From Pseudomonas sp. PDM14 (GTDB taxonomy: Bacteria; Pseudomonadota; Gammaproteobacteria; Pseudomonadales; Pseudomonadaceae): a stretch of 64,000 nt of DNA. Below the pieces are notes generated by a model. That model worked only from the letters and a program-made list of their open reading frames with translations. It searched no databases and was not told the origin of the DNA. The stretch is taken from positions 1 through 64,000 of the forward strand of contig NZ_JACVAQ010000002.1 in NCBI RefSeq assembly GCF_014851905.1. Reading direction: 5' to 3'. A program made the position numbers and the translations under genes. Each line of letters begins with the position of its first letter. Within the stretch, counting starts at the first letter, position 1. Shown here in pieces: positions 32,457-44,221 of this stretch.

Positions 32457-33615
32457 CAGCAAACTCCAGGCTTCCTTGCTTGACCAGTTCGCAGAGCAGC
32501 TTACGCCCGTCTTCATCGGCGAGCCACGGCTGCAGGTTGTCGGTGTGCAGGGCGTCGGCAGCGCAGATCAGCTTGAGCAGTTCCTTCAGCTCGGCCGGCA
32601 GCAGGCGACTCTGGCCGCTGGCGAACAGCACCAGGCCGATGTCCAGTTCACTCCAGGCCAGGCGTGCGCTGGGGTTGCGCACCAGTACGGCGCCGTCGTC
32701 GAGGGCGGCGAGCAGGTCGTCTTCCTCCAGCTCGGTGCCGTCGACCAGCTCCGGGTAGCGCGGCTCTGTCATGAACTGGCCGAACCAGGTCAGCAGCAGG
32801 CGCTCGTCGCTCATGTGCTCAGCCAGCAGTGCCTTGAGGCGGTCGAGGGCGTCGAGCTGAATCTGGTGCGGGTCTTCGGCGGGCGCGGTGCCGGCGTCGC
32901 TGTAGCGCTCCTCGTCCGGCAGGAACTGGGCGAGGAAGTCGGTGAAGTGGGTCAGTACTTCGGCGGCGCTGGGTGCGCGGAAGCCCACGGAGTAGGTCAG
33001 GCAGTCGTTTTCGGCCGTGCCGAAATGCGCCAGACGCGGCGGCAGGTAGAGCATGTCGCCGGGCTCGAGCACCCATTCCTCGGTCTGTTCGAAATCGGCG
33101 AGGATGCGCAGGTCGGCATGCGGCAGCAGAGCGCTGTCGCTGTCGCACACCTGGCCGATGCGCCAGCGGCGCTGGCCGTGAGCCTGGAGCAGGAACACAT
33201 CGTAATTGTCGTAGTGCGGGCCGACACCGCCGCCAGGTGCAGCGAAGCTGATCATCACGTCGTCGATGCGCCAGCTGGGCAGGAAATTGAAGTGCTTGAG
33301 CAGTTCGGCGACATCCGGCACGAACTGGTCGACAGCTTGTACCAGCAGGGTCCAGTCGCGCGCGGGCAGCTGGCCGAAGGTGTCCTCGGCGAATGGGCCG
33401 CGGCGCAGTTCCCAGGGGCGCTCGCCGTGCTCGATGACCAGGCGCGACTCGACTTCTTCTTCCAGGGCCAGGCCGGCCAGTTCGTCCGGGCTGATCGGAC
33501 TTTCGAAGTCAGGAATGGCCTGGCGGATCAGCAGGGGCTTCTTCTGCCAGTAGTCGCGCAGGAATTCACGAGCTGTAAGACCGCCGAGCAGTTGAAGAGG
33601 TACATCAGTAGTCAT
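32449..33615 (-). CDS. roxA: Ribosomal protein uL16 arginine 3-hydroxylase (JmjC/cupin, RoxA/YcfD)
   Basis: A 388-residue Fe(II)/2-oxoglutarate oxygenase that hydroxylates an Arg of ribosomal protein L16. The HxD...H iron triad is His134/Asp136 (PHYDNYD) and His197 (RLAHFG). The N-terminal JmjC fold is followed by a winged-helix-like C-terminal region. Start at ATG 33615 with AAGG upstream. It begins just past the purB terminator and heads the roxA-GNAT-DUF7931-secretin-N group. Confidence 0.88.
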   Translation of the reverse strand: MTTDVPLQLLGGLTAREFLRDYWQKKPLLIRQAIPDFESPISPDELAGLALEEEVESRLVIEHGERPWELRRGPFAEDTFGQLPARDWTLLVQAVDQFVPDVAELLKHFNFLPSWRIDDVMISFAAPGGGVGPHYDNYDVFLLQAHGQRRWRIGQVCDSDSALLPHADLRILADFEQTEEWVLEPGDMLYLPPRLAHFGTAENDCLTYSVGFRAPSAAEVLTHFTDFLAQFLPDEERYSDAGTAPAEDPHQIQLDALDRLKALLAEHMSDERLLLTWFGQFMTEPRYPELVDGTELEEDDLLAALDDGAVLVRNPSARLAWSELDIGLVLFASGQSRLLPAELKELLKLICAADALHTDNLQPWLADEDGRKLLCELVKQGSLEFADE

Positions 33616-33632
33616 GTTCAAGCCTTTGAAAT

Positions 33633-33657
33633 AAAAACGCCCGGCACAGCCGGGCGT
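33633..33657 (-). terminator. Terminator downstream of purB
   Basis: ACGCCCGG and CCGGGCGT form an 8-bp stem around CACAG; on the minus strand it is followed by TTTTT. It sits between purB and roxA. Confidence 0.85.
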
Positions 33658-33675
33658 GCAGAGAAGGTGCGTCGG

Positions 33676-35133
<1,458 letters not shown>

Positions 35134-35991
35134 TCAGCGCCGGCTTATCGACAGCAGGCCGGCACAGAAGATCAGCGCGGCGCCGATCACTGACAGCAGG
35201 TCGGGAATCTCGCCCCACAGCAGCCAGGCGATCACCCCGGCGAAGACGATGGACAGGTAGGCGACCGGGCCGATCAGGCCGGGCGGTGCAAGGGCGTAGG
35301 CCTTGGACATGGCGATCTGGCTGATGGTCGCGAGCAGGCCGATGCCCAGCAGCAGGCTCAGCTCATGGGTGTCGAGCGCCTGCCAGGCCCAGGTCAGCGG
35401 CACGGCGGAGATCAGTGCGCTGCACAGGGCGAAATAGAAAACGATGCGAAAGGCCGGCTCGGTATTGCTCATCTCGCGGATCGAGACGAAGGCGAACGCG
35501 GCGAGAATGCTGGCGGCAAGGCCGACCAGGGCCTGGGTGTCGAGCAGGGCTTCGCTAGGCTTGGCGACCATCAGCACGCCGACCAGACCGATCAGCGAAG
35601 TCAGCAGCATGCGCCGGGTCAGCGGTTCCTTCAGCCAGACGCGGGCGATGAAAGGGGTGAACACCGGCGCCGAGTAGGTGAACAGCATGGCATCGGCCAG
35701 CGGCAGGTGGGCGATGGCGTAGAAGAAGCAGTACATCGCCGCCAGGCCGTAGGTAGTGCGCCACAGGTGCGATTTCAGGTGCCGGGTCTTGAGTGGCTGC
35801 AGGCCCTTGGCGAGCACCAGGGGCAGGAAGAACAGCACACCGACGAAGTTGCGGAAGAACACCACCGATTCGTTGTTGACGCTGCTGGAGACCTCGCGAA
35901 TCCCCACGCCCATGAGTGCGAACAGCAGCGCGGAGAGCGCCAGCAACAGGGCGCCGTGGATCGGCTTCACGCTCCGCGCGGGCGCTTGCAT
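35134..35991 (-). CDS. DMT superfamily permease (EamA family)
   Basis: A 285-residue membrane protein with ten predicted helices arranged as two EamA repeats (about 10-138 and 150-283). Such carriers export amino acids, nucleotides or metabolites; no substrate can be assigned. It lies two bases downstream of hflD on the same strand. Confidence 0.85.
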   Translation of the reverse strand: MQAPARSVKPIHGALLLALSALLFALMGVGIREVSSSVNNESVVFFRNFVGVLFFLPLVLAKGLQPLKTRHLKSHLWRTTYGLAAMYCFFYAIAHLPLADAMLFTYSAPVFTPFIARVWLKEPLTRRMLLTSLIGLVGVLMVAKPSEALLDTQALVGLAASILAAFAFVSIREMSNTEPAFRIVFYFALCSALISAVPLTWAWQALDTHELSLLLGIGLLATISQIAMSKAYALAPPGLIGPVAYLSIVFAGVIAWLLWGEIPDLLSVIGAALIFCAGLLSISRR

Positions 35992-35992
35992 G

Positions 35993-36613
35993 TCAGCTGC
36001 GCAGCAAGGGATAGAGTTCCTTCAGCAGCTTGCCGCGGCTGAATACCAGTTGCCAGCGATGCCCGCCCAGTTGCCGCCACAGGCGCGCCGAGCGGATGCC
36101 GGTGAGCAGCAGGGCGCGGATCTTCGCGGCGTTGCTGGCCTGCTGCAGGAAGCGCATATCGCCCTGCACCTGAATGCGCTGGCGGAAGGTGCTGATGGTG
36201 TCCTGGTACAGGGCGCCGCAGGAGGCTGCGACGTTTTCGTGGGTCAGGCCGAAGTGCTCGACCTGTTGCTGGACCTGGTCCAGGCGCGAGCCCATGAGCT
36301 GCAGCAGGTCGCCGCGCTTGTCCAGTTGCCGCTCCAGGCCGAGCAACGCCAGGGCGTAGCGCAGCGGTTCGCGCTGCAGGCTCGCCGGGTTGCGCTCCAG
36401 GGCGCTGGCGAGGGCCTTGTAGCCTTCGCGCAGGTTGAGGTCGTCGCCGCCGTAGACATCCAGCGTGCTCTTCGGGTCGCGCACCAGCAGGCTGCCGAGC
36501 AGGCAGCTCATGTCGGCCTCGCTGGACTGGCCGGTGCGGGCGATCTTGTCGACCAGTGTGGTGGCCTGGAAAACCGCAGCGAGTGCGACCAGCTGTTCCT
36601 GCGTCGGCGTCAT
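35993..36613 (-). CDS. hflD: High frequency lysogenization protein HflD homologue
   Basis: A 206-residue, mostly helical, membrane-associated protein. It shows the family start [20 protein letters not shown] and [14 protein letters not shown]. In E. coli HflD sequesters phage lambda CII; the cellular role in Pseudomonas is unknown. Its ATG overlaps the mnmA stop by 4 bp, the usual arrangement. Confidence 0.93.
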   Translation of the reverse strand: MTPTQEQLVALAAVFQATTLVDKIARTGQSSEADMSCLLGSLLVRDPKSTLDVYGGDDLNLREGYKALASALERNPASLQREPLRYALALLGLERQLDKRGDLLQLMGSRLDQVQQQVEHFGLTHENVAASCGALYQDTISTFRQRIQVQGDMRFLQQASNAAKIRALLLTGIRSARLWRQLGGHRWQLVFSRGKLLKELYPLLRS

Positions 36614-37740
36614 ACCAGTCCTGCTCCAGCAAACCAGGGTTCGGCGCGCTCGATCACACCGCCGCCCAGGCAGATTTCCCCGTCATAGAACACCACCGAC
36701 TGGCCGGGCGTGACCGCACGCTGTGGTTCGTCGAACACGGCGCGGTAGCCATCGGCAGTCTTTTCCAGGGTGCAGGCCTGGTCGCTCTGGCGATAGCGGA
36801 CCTTGGCGGTGAGTGCGCGCGGGCTGCTCAGGTCAATCGGGTTGACCCAGTAGATGTCCGAGGCGAGCAGGGCGCGGGAGAACAGCCAGGGATGCTCGTT
36901 GCCCTGGCCGACCACCAGCACATTGCGATTCAGGTCTTTCGCCAGCACGTACCAGGGCTCTTCGCCGGCGTCCTTGAGGCCACCGATACCCAGCCCCTGG
37001 CGCTGGCCGATGGTGTGGTACATCAGGCCGTGGTGGCGGCCGATGACATCGCCTTCGGTGGTTTCGATGTCACCCGGCTGGGCTGGCAGGTACTGCTTGA
37101 GGAAGTCGCTGAAACGTCGTTCGCCGATGAAGCAGATGCCGGTCGAATCCTTTTTTTTCGCAGTCGCCAGGCCATGCTTCTCGGCGATGGCGCGAACTTG
37201 CGGTTTCTCTAGTTCGCCAACCGGGAACAGGGTCTTGCCGATCTGCTCGCCGCCTACCGCATGCAGGAAGTAGCTCTGGTCCTTGTTCGGGTCCAGGCCC
37301 TTGAGCAGCTCGCTGGTGCCGTCGATATCGCGGCGACGCGTGTAATGGCCGGTGGCGATGAGGTCGGCGCCCAGGCTCAGGGCGTAGTCGAGGAAGGCTT
37401 TGAACTTGATCTCGCGGTTGCACAGGATGTCCGGGTTGGGCGTGCGCCCGGCCTTGTATTCGGCGAGGAAGTGCTCGAAGACGTTGTCCCAGTATTCGGC
37501 CGCGAAATTGGCAGTGTGCAGCTTTATGCCGATGCGATCGCACACGGCCTGGGCGTCGGCCAGGTCATCCATGGCGGTGCAGTACTCGGTACCGTCATCC
37601 TCTTCCCAGTTCTTCATGAACAGGCCTTCCACCTGATAACCCTGCTCCATCAGCAGGACGGCGGAAACGGACGAGTCGACACCGCCGGACATGCCGACGA
37701 TGACGCGTGTTTGGGAGGGTTCGAGAGCGGATGCGGACAT
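36610..37740 (-). CDS. mnmA: tRNA-specific 2-thiouridylase MnmA
   Basis: Thiolates U34 of tRNA-Lys, -Glu and -Gln, receiving sulfur through the Tus relay (encoded at 55.8-57.2 kb here). 376 residues. The ATP-pyrophosphatase loop is [10 protein letters not shown]; the two catalytic Cys are in [12 protein letters not shown] and [10 protein letters not shown]. Start MSASAL at 37740. Co-transcribed with hflD. Confidence 0.96.
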   Translation of the reverse strand: MSASALEPSQTRVIVGMSGGVDSSVSAVLLMEQGYQVEGLFMKNWEEDDGTEYCTAMDDLADAQAVCDRIGIKLHTANFAAEYWDNVFEHFLAEYKAGRTPNPDILCNREIKFKAFLDYALSLGADLIATGHYTRRRDIDGTSELLKGLDPNKDQSYFLHAVGGEQIGKTLFPVGELEKPQVRAIAEKHGLATAKKKDSTGICFIGERRFSDFLKQYLPAQPGDIETTEGDVIGRHHGLMYHTIGQRQGLGIGGLKDAGEEPWYVLAKDLNRNVLVVGQGNEHPWLFSRALLASDIYWVNPIDLSSPRALTAKVRYRQSDQACTLEKTADGYRAVFDEPQRAVTPGQSVVFYDGEICLGGGVIERAEPWFAGAGLV

Positions 37741-37805
37741 AGGAATCTGACAGGGCAACGTCGGAAAAGGCGCGATTCTATCAGGCGCGGCCGGGCAAGG
37801 GGGAA

Positions 37806-38252
37806 TCAGGCCGGGTCGCGGATCAGGCTCAGGGGAAAGCATTCGCCCGCCAGGTAGTCGTCGATGCAGCGCATCACCAGTTCGCTGCGCCAGCGCTCAG
37901 GTTGCGCGGCGAGCTCGGCGCGGGTCAGCCAGCGCGGGCCGATGATGCCTTCGTCCAGCGGGCTGTCGGGTATCGCATGCAGGGCCTTGGCGGCGAAGCA
38001 CACGCGCTGGTAGGTGATGCCATTGCTTGGCGCGGTATACAGGTAGATGCCGGTGACGCCGGTTAGCTCGACTGCCCAGCCGGTTTCCTCGCGGGTTTCG
38101 CGCAACGCGGCGTCGATGAGACTTTCGTCGGCTTCCAGATGGCCAGCAGGCTGGTTAAATACGGCCTTGCCGTCGGCAAGCTCCTCGACAAGGAGAAAGC
38201 GGCCCTGGTCTTCGATGACTGTGGCAACGGTAACGTGGGGGGTGAAGCGCAT
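37806..38252 (-). CDS. Nudix hydrolase (NudJ-like)
   Basis: A 148-residue pyrophosphohydrolase. The Nudix box runs from GHLEADES to REETGW with the metal-binding REXXEE (RETREET). NudJ-type enzymes hydrolyse HMP-PP and nucleoside di/triphosphates. The ATG at 38252 is preceded by AAAGGAGG at ideal spacing. It is the first gene of a possible nudix-mnmA-hflD unit (65-bp gap). Confidence 0.85.
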   Translation of the reverse strand: MRFTPHVTVATVIEDQGRFLLVEELADGKAVFNQPAGHLEADESLIDAALRETREETGWAVELTGVTGIYLYTAPSNGITYQRVCFAAKALHAIPDSPLDEGIIGPRWLTRAELAAQPERWRSELVMRCIDDYLAGECFPLSLIRDPA

Positions 38253-38360
38253 TGCGAGCCTCCTTTGCATGGTGGGTGCATGGTATCGACAGATGCCGTC
38301 GGCCGCCAAAAAGCGCATTTCGGGATTGAGCTGCTAGGATAAAAGTCGTCCTGAGCTGGC

Positions 38361-38391
38361 GAATATGTAGTGAATATGTAGTTTGACTACA
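38361..38391. promoter_or_regulatory. Direct repeat plus TGTAG-N5-CTACA operator, distal icd site
   Basis: Two tandem copies of GAATATGTAGT (38361-38371, 38372-38382) run into a perfect palindrome TGTAG-TTTGA-CTACA (38377-38391). The palindrome fits the 15-bp form recognised by HexR/RccR (RpiR family) regulators; the first copy supplies an extra half-site. Confidence 0.5.
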
Positions 38392-38469
38392 GGAATGGCT
38401 GCAGGGCAGCATTGATGCAGTTTCAGCGGCCGCATTGCGGCAAGAAAATGTCGAAAGGGCGTGACTTTC

Positions 38470-38484
38470 TGTAGAAAAACTACA
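38470..38484. promoter_or_regulatory. TGTAG-N5-CTACA operator, proximal icd site
   Basis: A perfect palindrome TGTAG-AAAAA-CTACA, 88 bp before the icd start. It falls between a weak -35-like GTGACT (38461-38466) and -10-like AAGAAT (38484-38489), a position suited to repression. Distance to the distal copy is 93 bp centre to centre, close to nine helical turns. Confidence 0.5.
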
Positions 38485-38572
38485 AGAATGCAGCGCCTTT
38501 CCGCGACCCAGTTCCATTCGTCGCGCCATCCGCGTGACGCAATGTCAGACCACGAAAACAACGGAGTCCAGC

Positions 38573-39829
38573 ATGGGATACCAAAAAATCCAGGTGCCTG
38601 CGAACGGTGACAAAATCACTGTCAACGCCGACATGTCCCTGAACGTACCGAACAATCCGATCATCCCGTTCATCGAGGGTGATGGCATTGGTGTCGACAT
38701 CAGCCCGGTCATGATCAAAGTCGTTGATGCTGCTGTCCAGAAAGCCTACGGCGGCGACCGCAAGATCTCCTGGATGGAAGTTTACGCCGGCGAGAAAGCC
38801 ACTCAGGTTTACGACCAGGACACCTGGCTGCCGAAAGAAACCCTCGAAGCGGTGCGCGACTACGTCGTCTCCATCAAAGGCCCTCTGACCACTCCGGTCG
38901 GTGGCGGCATCCGTTCGCTGAACGTTGCCCTGCGCCAGGAGCTGGACCTGTACGTCTGCCTGCGTCCAGTACGCTGGTTCGAAGGCGTGCCTAGCCCGGT
39001 CAAGCGCCCGGGTGACGTCGACATGACCATCTTCCGCGAGAACTCGGAAGACATCTATGCCGGTATCGAGTGGAAGGCCGGTTCGCCAGAAGCGACCAAG
39101 GTCATCAAGTTCCTGAAAGAAGAAATGGGTGTTACCAAGATCCGTTTTGACCAGGACTGCGGTATCGGCGTCAAGCCGGTTTCCAAAGAAGGCACCAAGC
39201 GTCTGGTGCGCAAGGCTCTGCAATACACTGTCGACAACGACCGTGAATCGCTGACCATCGTGCACAAAGGCAACATCATGAAGTTCACCGAAGGTGCCTT
39301 CAAAGACTGGGGCTACGAAGTTGCCCGTGACGAGTTCGGCGCCGAGCTGCTCGACGGCGGTCCTTGGATGCAGTTCATGAACCCGAACACCGGCAAGAAC
39401 ATCGTCGTCAAGGACGCTATCGCCGACGCCATGCTGCAGCAGATTCTCCTGCGTCCGGCCGAGTACGACGTGATTGCCACCCTGAACCTGAACGGTGACT
39501 ACCTCTCCGACGCCCTGGCGGCCGAAGTGGGTGGTATCGGTATCGCTCCGGGTGCCAACCTGTCCGATAACATCGCCATGTTCGAAGCGACTCACGGCAC
39601 TGCGCCGAAGTACGCTGGCCAGGACAAGGTCAACCCAGGTTCGGTCATCCTCTCCGCCGAGATGATGCTGCGCCACATGGGCTGGACCGAAGCGGCCGAC
39701 CTGATCATCAAGGGCACCAACGGTGCCATCGCTGCGAAGACCGTGACTTACGACTTCGAGCGTCTGATGGAAGGCGCCAAGCTGCTGTCCTGCTCGCAGT
39801 TCGGTGATGCCCTGATCGCCCACATGTAA
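38573..39829 (+). CDS. icd: NADP-dependent isocitrate dehydrogenase
   Basis: Homodimeric TCA-cycle enzyme making 2-oxoglutarate and NADPH, 418 residues. The substrate-binding/phosphorylation segment [19 protein letters not shown] contains the Ser that AceK phosphorylates in enteric bacteria; metal-binding Asp residues occur in the later DxIADAML region, and coenzyme-binding [10 protein letters not shown] is present. Start ATG at 38573 with ACGGAG upstream. It competes with AceA for isocitrate; both genes have related operators here. Confidence 0.97.
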   Translation: MGYQKIQVPANGDKITVNADMSLNVPNNPIIPFIEGDGIGVDISPVMIKVVDAAVQKAYGGDRKISWMEVYAGEKATQVYDQDTWLPKETLEAVRDYVVSIKGPLTTPVGGGIRSLNVALRQELDLYVCLRPVRWFEGVPSPVKRPGDVDMTIFRENSEDIYAGIEWKAGSPEATKVIKFLKEEMGVTKIRFDQDCGIGVKPVSKEGTKRLVRKALQYTVDNDRESLTIVHKGNIMKFTEGAFKDWGYEVARDEFGAELLDGGPWMQFMNPNTGKNIVVKDAIADAMLQQILLRPAEYDVIATLNLNGDYLSDALAAEVGGIGIAPGANLSDNIAMFEATHGTAPKYAGQDKVNPGSVILSAEMMLRHMGWTEAADLIIKGTNGAIAAKTVTYDFERLMEGAKLLSCSQFGDALIAHM

Positions 39830-39845
39830 GGCGAAAGGTGTAAAC

Positions 39846-39879
39846 AAAAAAAGGCCGGTCACATGACCGGCCTTTTTTA
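39846..39879. terminator. Bidirectional terminator between icd and cspD
   Basis: A-tract, GGCCGGTC, loop ACAT, GACCGGCC and a T-tract form a long symmetrical stem serving the two convergent genes. Confidence 0.93.
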
Positions 39880-39893
39880 TTGCCGAGGAATAC

Positions 39894-40157
39894 TCAGGCT
39901 TCTACAGGCGCGCTCTGCGGCGTGCTTGCGGGTGTCGCCGCCTCACTGGTTGCCAGGGCCGCGCTGATATTCACTGCGTGCAGGCCTTTGGGGCCTTGCA
40001 GAATATCGAAGCTGACTGGCTGGCCGGCCTTCAATGTCTTGTAGCCGTCCATCTGGATGGCCGAATAGTGGGCGAACAGGTCCTCATCTCGGCCATCTGC
40101 GACGATGAAGCCGTAGCCCTTGGCGTTGTTGAACCACTTGACCTTACCACTGAGCAT
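39894..40157 (-). CDS. cspD: Cold-shock domain protein CspD
   Basis: An 87-residue nucleic-acid-binding protein. RNP1-like KGYGFIV and RNP2-like DLFAHYSAI identify the cold-shock domain (1-66); a short Ala/Thr/Pro-rich tail follows. CspD-type proteins bind single-stranded DNA/RNA and can inhibit replication in stationary phase. It is divergent from clpS, the standard arrangement in gammaproteobacteria. Start MLSGKVKWF at 40157. Confidence 0.93.
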   Translation of the reverse strand: MLSGKVKWFNNAKGYGFIVADGRDEDLFAHYSAIQMDGYKTLKAGQPVSFDILQGPKGLHAVNISAALATSEAATPASTPQSAPVEA

Positions 40158-40387
40158 GCTGATATCCCTCTGCAAAGGACTCCATCTCTGGAGTATCATC
40201 CACTTCAGTTTCGCACCGCATTCAGCCGGGTTGGGCGAAGGTGCGAAACCCCGATACCCCAAGTAGGGTATTCACTGTTTGTAACACCGTTTTGCCCATA
40301 GTCAAGGTCATACGGCGGCTGGCTGAGAAGCCGGTCATAAACCTGTCTAGATCCGAATTCGCCCACCCTCGAAGCATTGAATTTCGC

Positions 40388-40750
40388 ATGCATGCAAGCA
40401 GTCAGATTCGTCTAACATTCAATCAGGACCGTCCGGCCGAGCACGAAGACGATGGATCGGGTCTGGCCGTTCAAGAGTCCAAGCCGTTGCTGCAGGCACC
40501 ACCGATGTACAAGGTGCTGCTGTTCAACGACGACTACACACCAATGGATTTTGTGGTCGAAGTACTTGAAGTGTTCTTCAACCACAATCGTGAGCTGGCT
40601 ACCAAGATCATGCTGACCGTCCATACAGAGGGGCGAGCAGTGTGCGGCGTGTATACCCGCGATATCGCAGAGACCAAGGCTACGCAGGTCAACCAATACG
40701 CCCGGGAAAGCCAGCATCCGCTACTCTGTGAGATAGAGAAGGACGGTTAA
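40388..40750 (+). CDS. clpS: ATP-dependent Clp protease adaptor ClpS
   Basis: Delivers N-degron substrates to ClpAP. 120 residues with a disordered N-terminal tail and the core [20 protein letters not shown], whose NDD-TPM portion forms the N-end residue pocket. The ATG at 40388 (MHASSQ) fits the family. 29 bp upstream of clpA. Bpt and Aat, which create N-degrons, are encoded 3-4 kb away. Confidence 0.95.
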   Translation: MHASSQIRLTFNQDRPAEHEDDGSGLAVQESKPLLQAPPMYKVLLFNDDYTPMDFVVEVLEVFFNHNRELATKIMLTVHTEGRAVCGVYTRDIAETKATQVNQYARESQHPLLCEIEKDG

Positions 40751-40779
40751 TACCGGCCGCTTGGGTAAGAGGTGAAGCT

Positions 40780-43050
40780 ATGTTGAACCGAGAGCTGGAA
40801 GTCACCCTGAATCTTGCCTTCAAGGAGGCGCGCGCTAAGCGCCACGAGTTCATGACGGTCGAGCACCTGCTGCTCGCGCTACTGGACAACGAGGCCGCTG
40901 CAACTGTCCTACGCGCCTGTGGCGCCAACCTGGACAAACTCCGGCATGACCTGCAGGAGTTCATCGATTCCACCACCCCCCTGATCCCGCAACACGATGA
41001 AGAACGTGAAACCCAGCCAACCCTGGGTTTCCAGCGCGTGCTGCAGCGCGCGGTGTTCCATGTGCAAAGCTCCGGCAAGCGCGAGGTCACCGGTGCCAAC
41101 GTACTGGTCGCGATTTTCAGCGAGCAGGAGAGTCAGGCGGTGTTCCTGCTCAAGCAGCAGAATGTCGCGCGTATCGACGTGGTCAATTACATCGCTCACG
41201 GGATTTCCAAAGTGCCTGGGCACGCGGACCATTCCGATGGCGAGCAGGATATGCAGGATGAAGAGGGCGGCGAGTCCTCGGCGTCGGGCAATCCGCTGGA
41301 TGCCTACGCGAGCAATCTGAACGAACTGTCCCGCCAGGGCCGTATCGATCCGCTGGTCGGGCGTGAAAGCGAGGTCGAGCGCGTGGCGCAGATTCTCGCC
41401 CGGCGGCGCAAGAACAACCCACTGCTGGTTGGTGAGGCGGGCGTGGGTAAAACCGCAATCGCCGAAGGCCTGGCCAAACGCATTGTCGATGGCCAAGTGC
41501 CTGATCTGCTGTCCGAGAGCGTGGTCTATTCGTTGGACTTGGGTGCTTTGCTCGCCGGTACCAAGTACCGGGGCGATTTCGAGAAGCGCTTCAAGGCGTT
41601 GCTCAACGAGCTGCGCAAGCGCCCACATGCCATTCTGTTCATTGACGAGATCCACACCATTATCGGTGCCGGTGCGGCGTCCGGCGGGGTGATGGATGCT
41701 TCCAACCTGCTCAAGCCGCTGCTGTCGTCCGGCGAGATTCGCTGCATCGGCTCCACCACCTTCCAGGAGTTCCGCGGCATCTTCGAGAAGGACCGGGCGT
41801 TGGCGCGTCGCTTCCAAAAAGTCGATGTCAGCGAGCCATCGGTAGAGGATACCGTGGGTATCCTGCGCGGCCTGAAGGCGCGTTTCGAGCAGCATCACCA
41901 TATCGAGTACAGCGACGAGGCACTGCGCGCGGCTGCCGAGCTCGCAGCTCGTTACATCAATGATCGGCACATGCCGGACAAGGCCATCGACGTGATCGAC
42001 GAGGCGGGTGCCTACCAGCGTCTGCAGCCGGAAGAGAAGCGCGCCAAGCGCATCGAAGTGGCTCAGGTCGAAGACATCGTGGCCAAGATCGCGCGGATTC
42101 CCCCGAAGCACGTCACCAGCTCCGACAAGGAGCTGCTGCGTAACCTCGAGCGCGATCTGAAACTGACCGTCTTCGGTCAAGATGCCGCAATCGACTCGCT
42201 GTCGACGGCGATCAAGTTGTCGCGTGCAGGCCTCAAGGCGCCGGACAAGCCAGTAGGGTCGTTCCTTTTTGCTGGCCCGACGGGGGTCGGCAAGACCGAA
42301 GCGGCGCGCCAACTGGCCAAGGCCATGGGTATCGAGCTGGTACGTTTCGATATGTCGGAATACATGGAGCGGCATACCGTTTCGCGTCTGATTGGCGCGC
42401 CGCCAGGGTATGTCGGTTTCGATCAGGGCGGTCTGTTGACCGAGGCCATCACCAAGCAGCCGCACTGCGTGCTGTTGCTCGACGAGATCGAAAAAGCGCA
42501 TCCGGAGGTCTTCAACCTGCTACTGCAGGTGATGGACCACGGTACGCTGACCGACAACAACGGACGCAAGGCCGACTTCCGCAACGTGATCCTGATCATG
42601 ACCACCAATGCCGGGGCGGAAACCGCGGCGCGGGCGTCGATCGGTTTCACCCATCAAGATCACTCGTCCGATGCGATGGAAGTCATCCGCAAGAGCTTCA
42701 CACCGGAGTTCCGCAATCGCCTGGATACCATTATCCAGTTCGGTCGCCTCAGTCACGAAGTGATCAAGAGCATCGTCGACAAGTTCCTCACCGAGCTGCA
42801 GGCGCAGCTCGAGGACAAGCGCGTCCAGCTTGAAGTCAGCGACGCCGCACGCGGCTGGCTGGCAGAGAAGGGCTATGACGTGTCGATGGGGGCGAGACCG
42901 ATGGCGCGCCTGATTCAAGACAAGATCAAGCGTCCGCTCGCGGAAGAAATTCTCTTCGGTGAGCTTGCCGAGCATGGTGGTGTGGTGCACATCGACCTGA
43001 CCGGCGATGAGCTGAACTTCGAGTTCGAAACCACGGCTGAGCCGGCCTGA
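40780..43050 (+). CDS. clpA: ATP-dependent Clp protease ATP-binding subunit ClpA
   Basis: Hexameric AAA+ unfoldase partner of ClpP, 756 residues. Clp-N repeats (1-145) bind ClpS; the first AAA module has GEAGVGKTA (about 218-226), the second GPTGVGKTE (about 499-507), and the ClpP-docking IGF loop is in RASIGFTHQ (about 620). Ends at a strong bidirectional terminator shared with infA. Confidence 0.97.
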   Translation: MLNRELEVTLNLAFKEARAKRHEFMTVEHLLLALLDNEAAATVLRACGANLDKLRHDLQEFIDSTTPLIPQHDEERETQPTLGFQRVLQRAVFHVQSSGKREVTGANVLVAIFSEQESQAVFLLKQQNVARIDVVNYIAHGISKVPGHADHSDGEQDMQDEEGGESSASGNPLDAYASNLNELSRQGRIDPLVGRESEVERVAQILARRRKNNPLLVGEAGVGKTAIAEGLAKRIVDGQVPDLLSESVVYSLDLGALLAGTKYRGDFEKRFKALLNELRKRPHAILFIDEIHTIIGAGAASGGVMDASNLLKPLLSSGEIRCIGSTTFQEFRGIFEKDRALARRFQKVDVSEPSVEDTVGILRGLKARFEQHHHIEYSDEALRAAAELAARYINDRHMPDKAIDVIDEAGAYQRLQPEEKRAKRIEVAQVEDIVAKIARIPPKHVTSSDKELLRNLERDLKLTVFGQDAAIDSLSTAIKLSRAGLKAPDKPVGSFLFAGPTGVGKTEAARQLAKAMGIELVRFDMSEYMERHTVSRLIGAPPGYVGFDQGGLLTEAITKQPHCVLLLDEIEKAHPEVFNLLLQVMDHGTLTDNNGRKADFRNVILIMTTNAGAETAARASIGFTHQDHSSDAMEVIRKSFTPEFRNRLDTIIQFGRLSHEVIKSIVDKFLTELQAQLEDKRVQLEVSDAARGWLAEKGYDVSMGARPMARLIQDKIKRPLAEEILFGELAEHGGVVHIDLTGDELNFEFETTAEPA

Positions 43051-43068
43051 TCACCAACTGCAGATAAA

Positions 43069-43099
43069 CGAAAACGCCCGGCATTGCCGGGCGTTTTCG
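43069..43099. terminator. Bidirectional terminator between clpA and infA
   Basis: CGAAAACGCCCGGC and GCCGGGCGTTTTCG pair around ATT, a 14-bp symmetrical stem. Confidence 0.93.
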
Positions 43100-43111
43100 T
43101 TTTGACTGGGC

Positions 43112-43330
43112 TTAGCGGGCGCGGTAGGTGATGCGGCCTTTGCTCAGGTCGTAAGGTGTCAGTTCGACACGGACCTTGTCGCCAGTCAGGATTCGGATGT
43201 AATTCTTGCGCATCTTTCCGGAGATATGCGCTGTAACGACGTGCCCGTTTTCCAACTCCACACGGAACATGGTGTTGGGCAGGGTGTCGACGACAGTACC
43301 TTCCATTTCGAAGCTGTCTTCTTTCGACAT
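43112..43330 (-). CDS. infA: Translation initiation factor IF-1
   Basis: A 72-residue S1/OB-fold protein that occupies the ribosomal A site during initiation. The full family sequence pattern ([36 protein letters not shown]) is present. The start at 43330 was chosen on family length. It is transcribed in the same direction as bpt and aat. Confidence 0.97.
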
Positions 43331-43429
43331 GCAGTAGAACCCTCGGTATCCAATGAATGCCCGGCGCAACTGGCCCCGGGCAAAAGCGGCGTGCATTGTG
43401 CCCGAAAAATCAGTCGCCCGCCAAGGGCT

Positions 43430-44137
43430 TCAGGAAAGTACGACCCAGCGCTGGTTGACGAACAGCTCGATGGGGCGGTACTGGGTCTTGTAGTTCATCT
43501 TGCGGCAGTTCTTGATCCAGTAACCGAGGTAAACCGCCTCGAGGCCCAGTCGCGCGGCTTCACCGATCTGCCAGAGGATGGCGTGACGGCCCAGGCTGCG
43601 GCGCTCTTCGGCTGGATCATAGAAGGTGTAAACCGCGGAAAGACCGTTGGGCAGGACGTCCGTCACCGCGACGGCGAGCAGGCGACCCTGCAGGCGAAAC
43701 TCGTAGAAGCGGGCGAAAGGCAGGTCGCGGACCAGGAACGTGCTGAACTGGTCGCGGCTCGGTGGGTACATGTCGCCATCGGCATGACGCTGCTCGATGT
43801 AGCGGACGTAGAGGTCGTAGTACTCCTCGTTGAACGCCGGACGTACGCCGGTGACCTGGATTTCCGCGTTGCGCTTGAGGATGCGTTTCTGCTGACGATT
43901 GGGAATGAACTGATCGGCCGGGATGCGTGCCGGTACGCAGGCGGTGCAACGTTGGCAGTGCGGGCGGTACAGGTGATCGCCGCTGCGACGGAAACCCATC
44001 TCCGACAGCTCGGCGTACACCTGCACATCCATCGGCTGGCTGGGATCGAGGAACAGGGTGGTGGCTTGTTCCTCGGGCAGATAGCTGCACGGATGTGGCT
44101 GGGTGGCATAGAACTTGAGGCGAGCCAGCTCGGCCAT
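43430..44137 (-). CDS. bpt: Aspartate/glutamate leucyltransferase Bpt
   Basis: Transfers Leu from Leu-tRNA to proteins starting with Asp or Glu, creating N-degrons read by ClpS. 235 residues, with the Cys-rich N-terminal module [15 protein letters not shown] and the GNAT-like C-terminal half ([14 protein letters not shown]). The ATG at 44137 has GAGGG 6 bp upstream; the TTG two codons earlier is rejected. Older annotation calls it arginyl-tRNA-protein transferase (ate). Confidence 0.92.
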   Translation of the reverse strand: MAELARLKFYATQPHPCSYLPEEQATTLFLDPSQPMDVQVYAELSEMGFRRSGDHLYRPHCQRCTACVPARIPADQFIPNRQQKRILKRNAEIQVTGVRPAFNEEYYDLYVRYIEQRHADGDMYPPSRDQFSTFLVRDLPFARFYEFRLQGRLLAVAVTDVLPNGLSAVYTFYDPAEERRSLGRHAILWQIGEAARLGLEAVYLGYWIKNCRKMNYKTQYRPIELFVNQRWVVLS

Positions 44138-44221
44138 GTTCAACCCTCGGGAAACACTCGGTAAGTGTATGCCAGTGTCTGCGGTGCTACCACCGAGGCG
44201 GTTGCGCGGTGAAGCGTGCCA

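Larger units (their letters stand above)
38253..38572. other. Intergenic region between the Nudix gene and icd
   Basis: About 320 bp without a gene, divergent promoters expected. It holds an 11-bp tandem direct repeat GAATATGTAGT (38361-38382) and two TGTAG-N5-CTACA palindromes, described separately. In PAO1 the monomeric idh gene occupies this junction; no trace of it is visible here. Confidence 0.6.
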
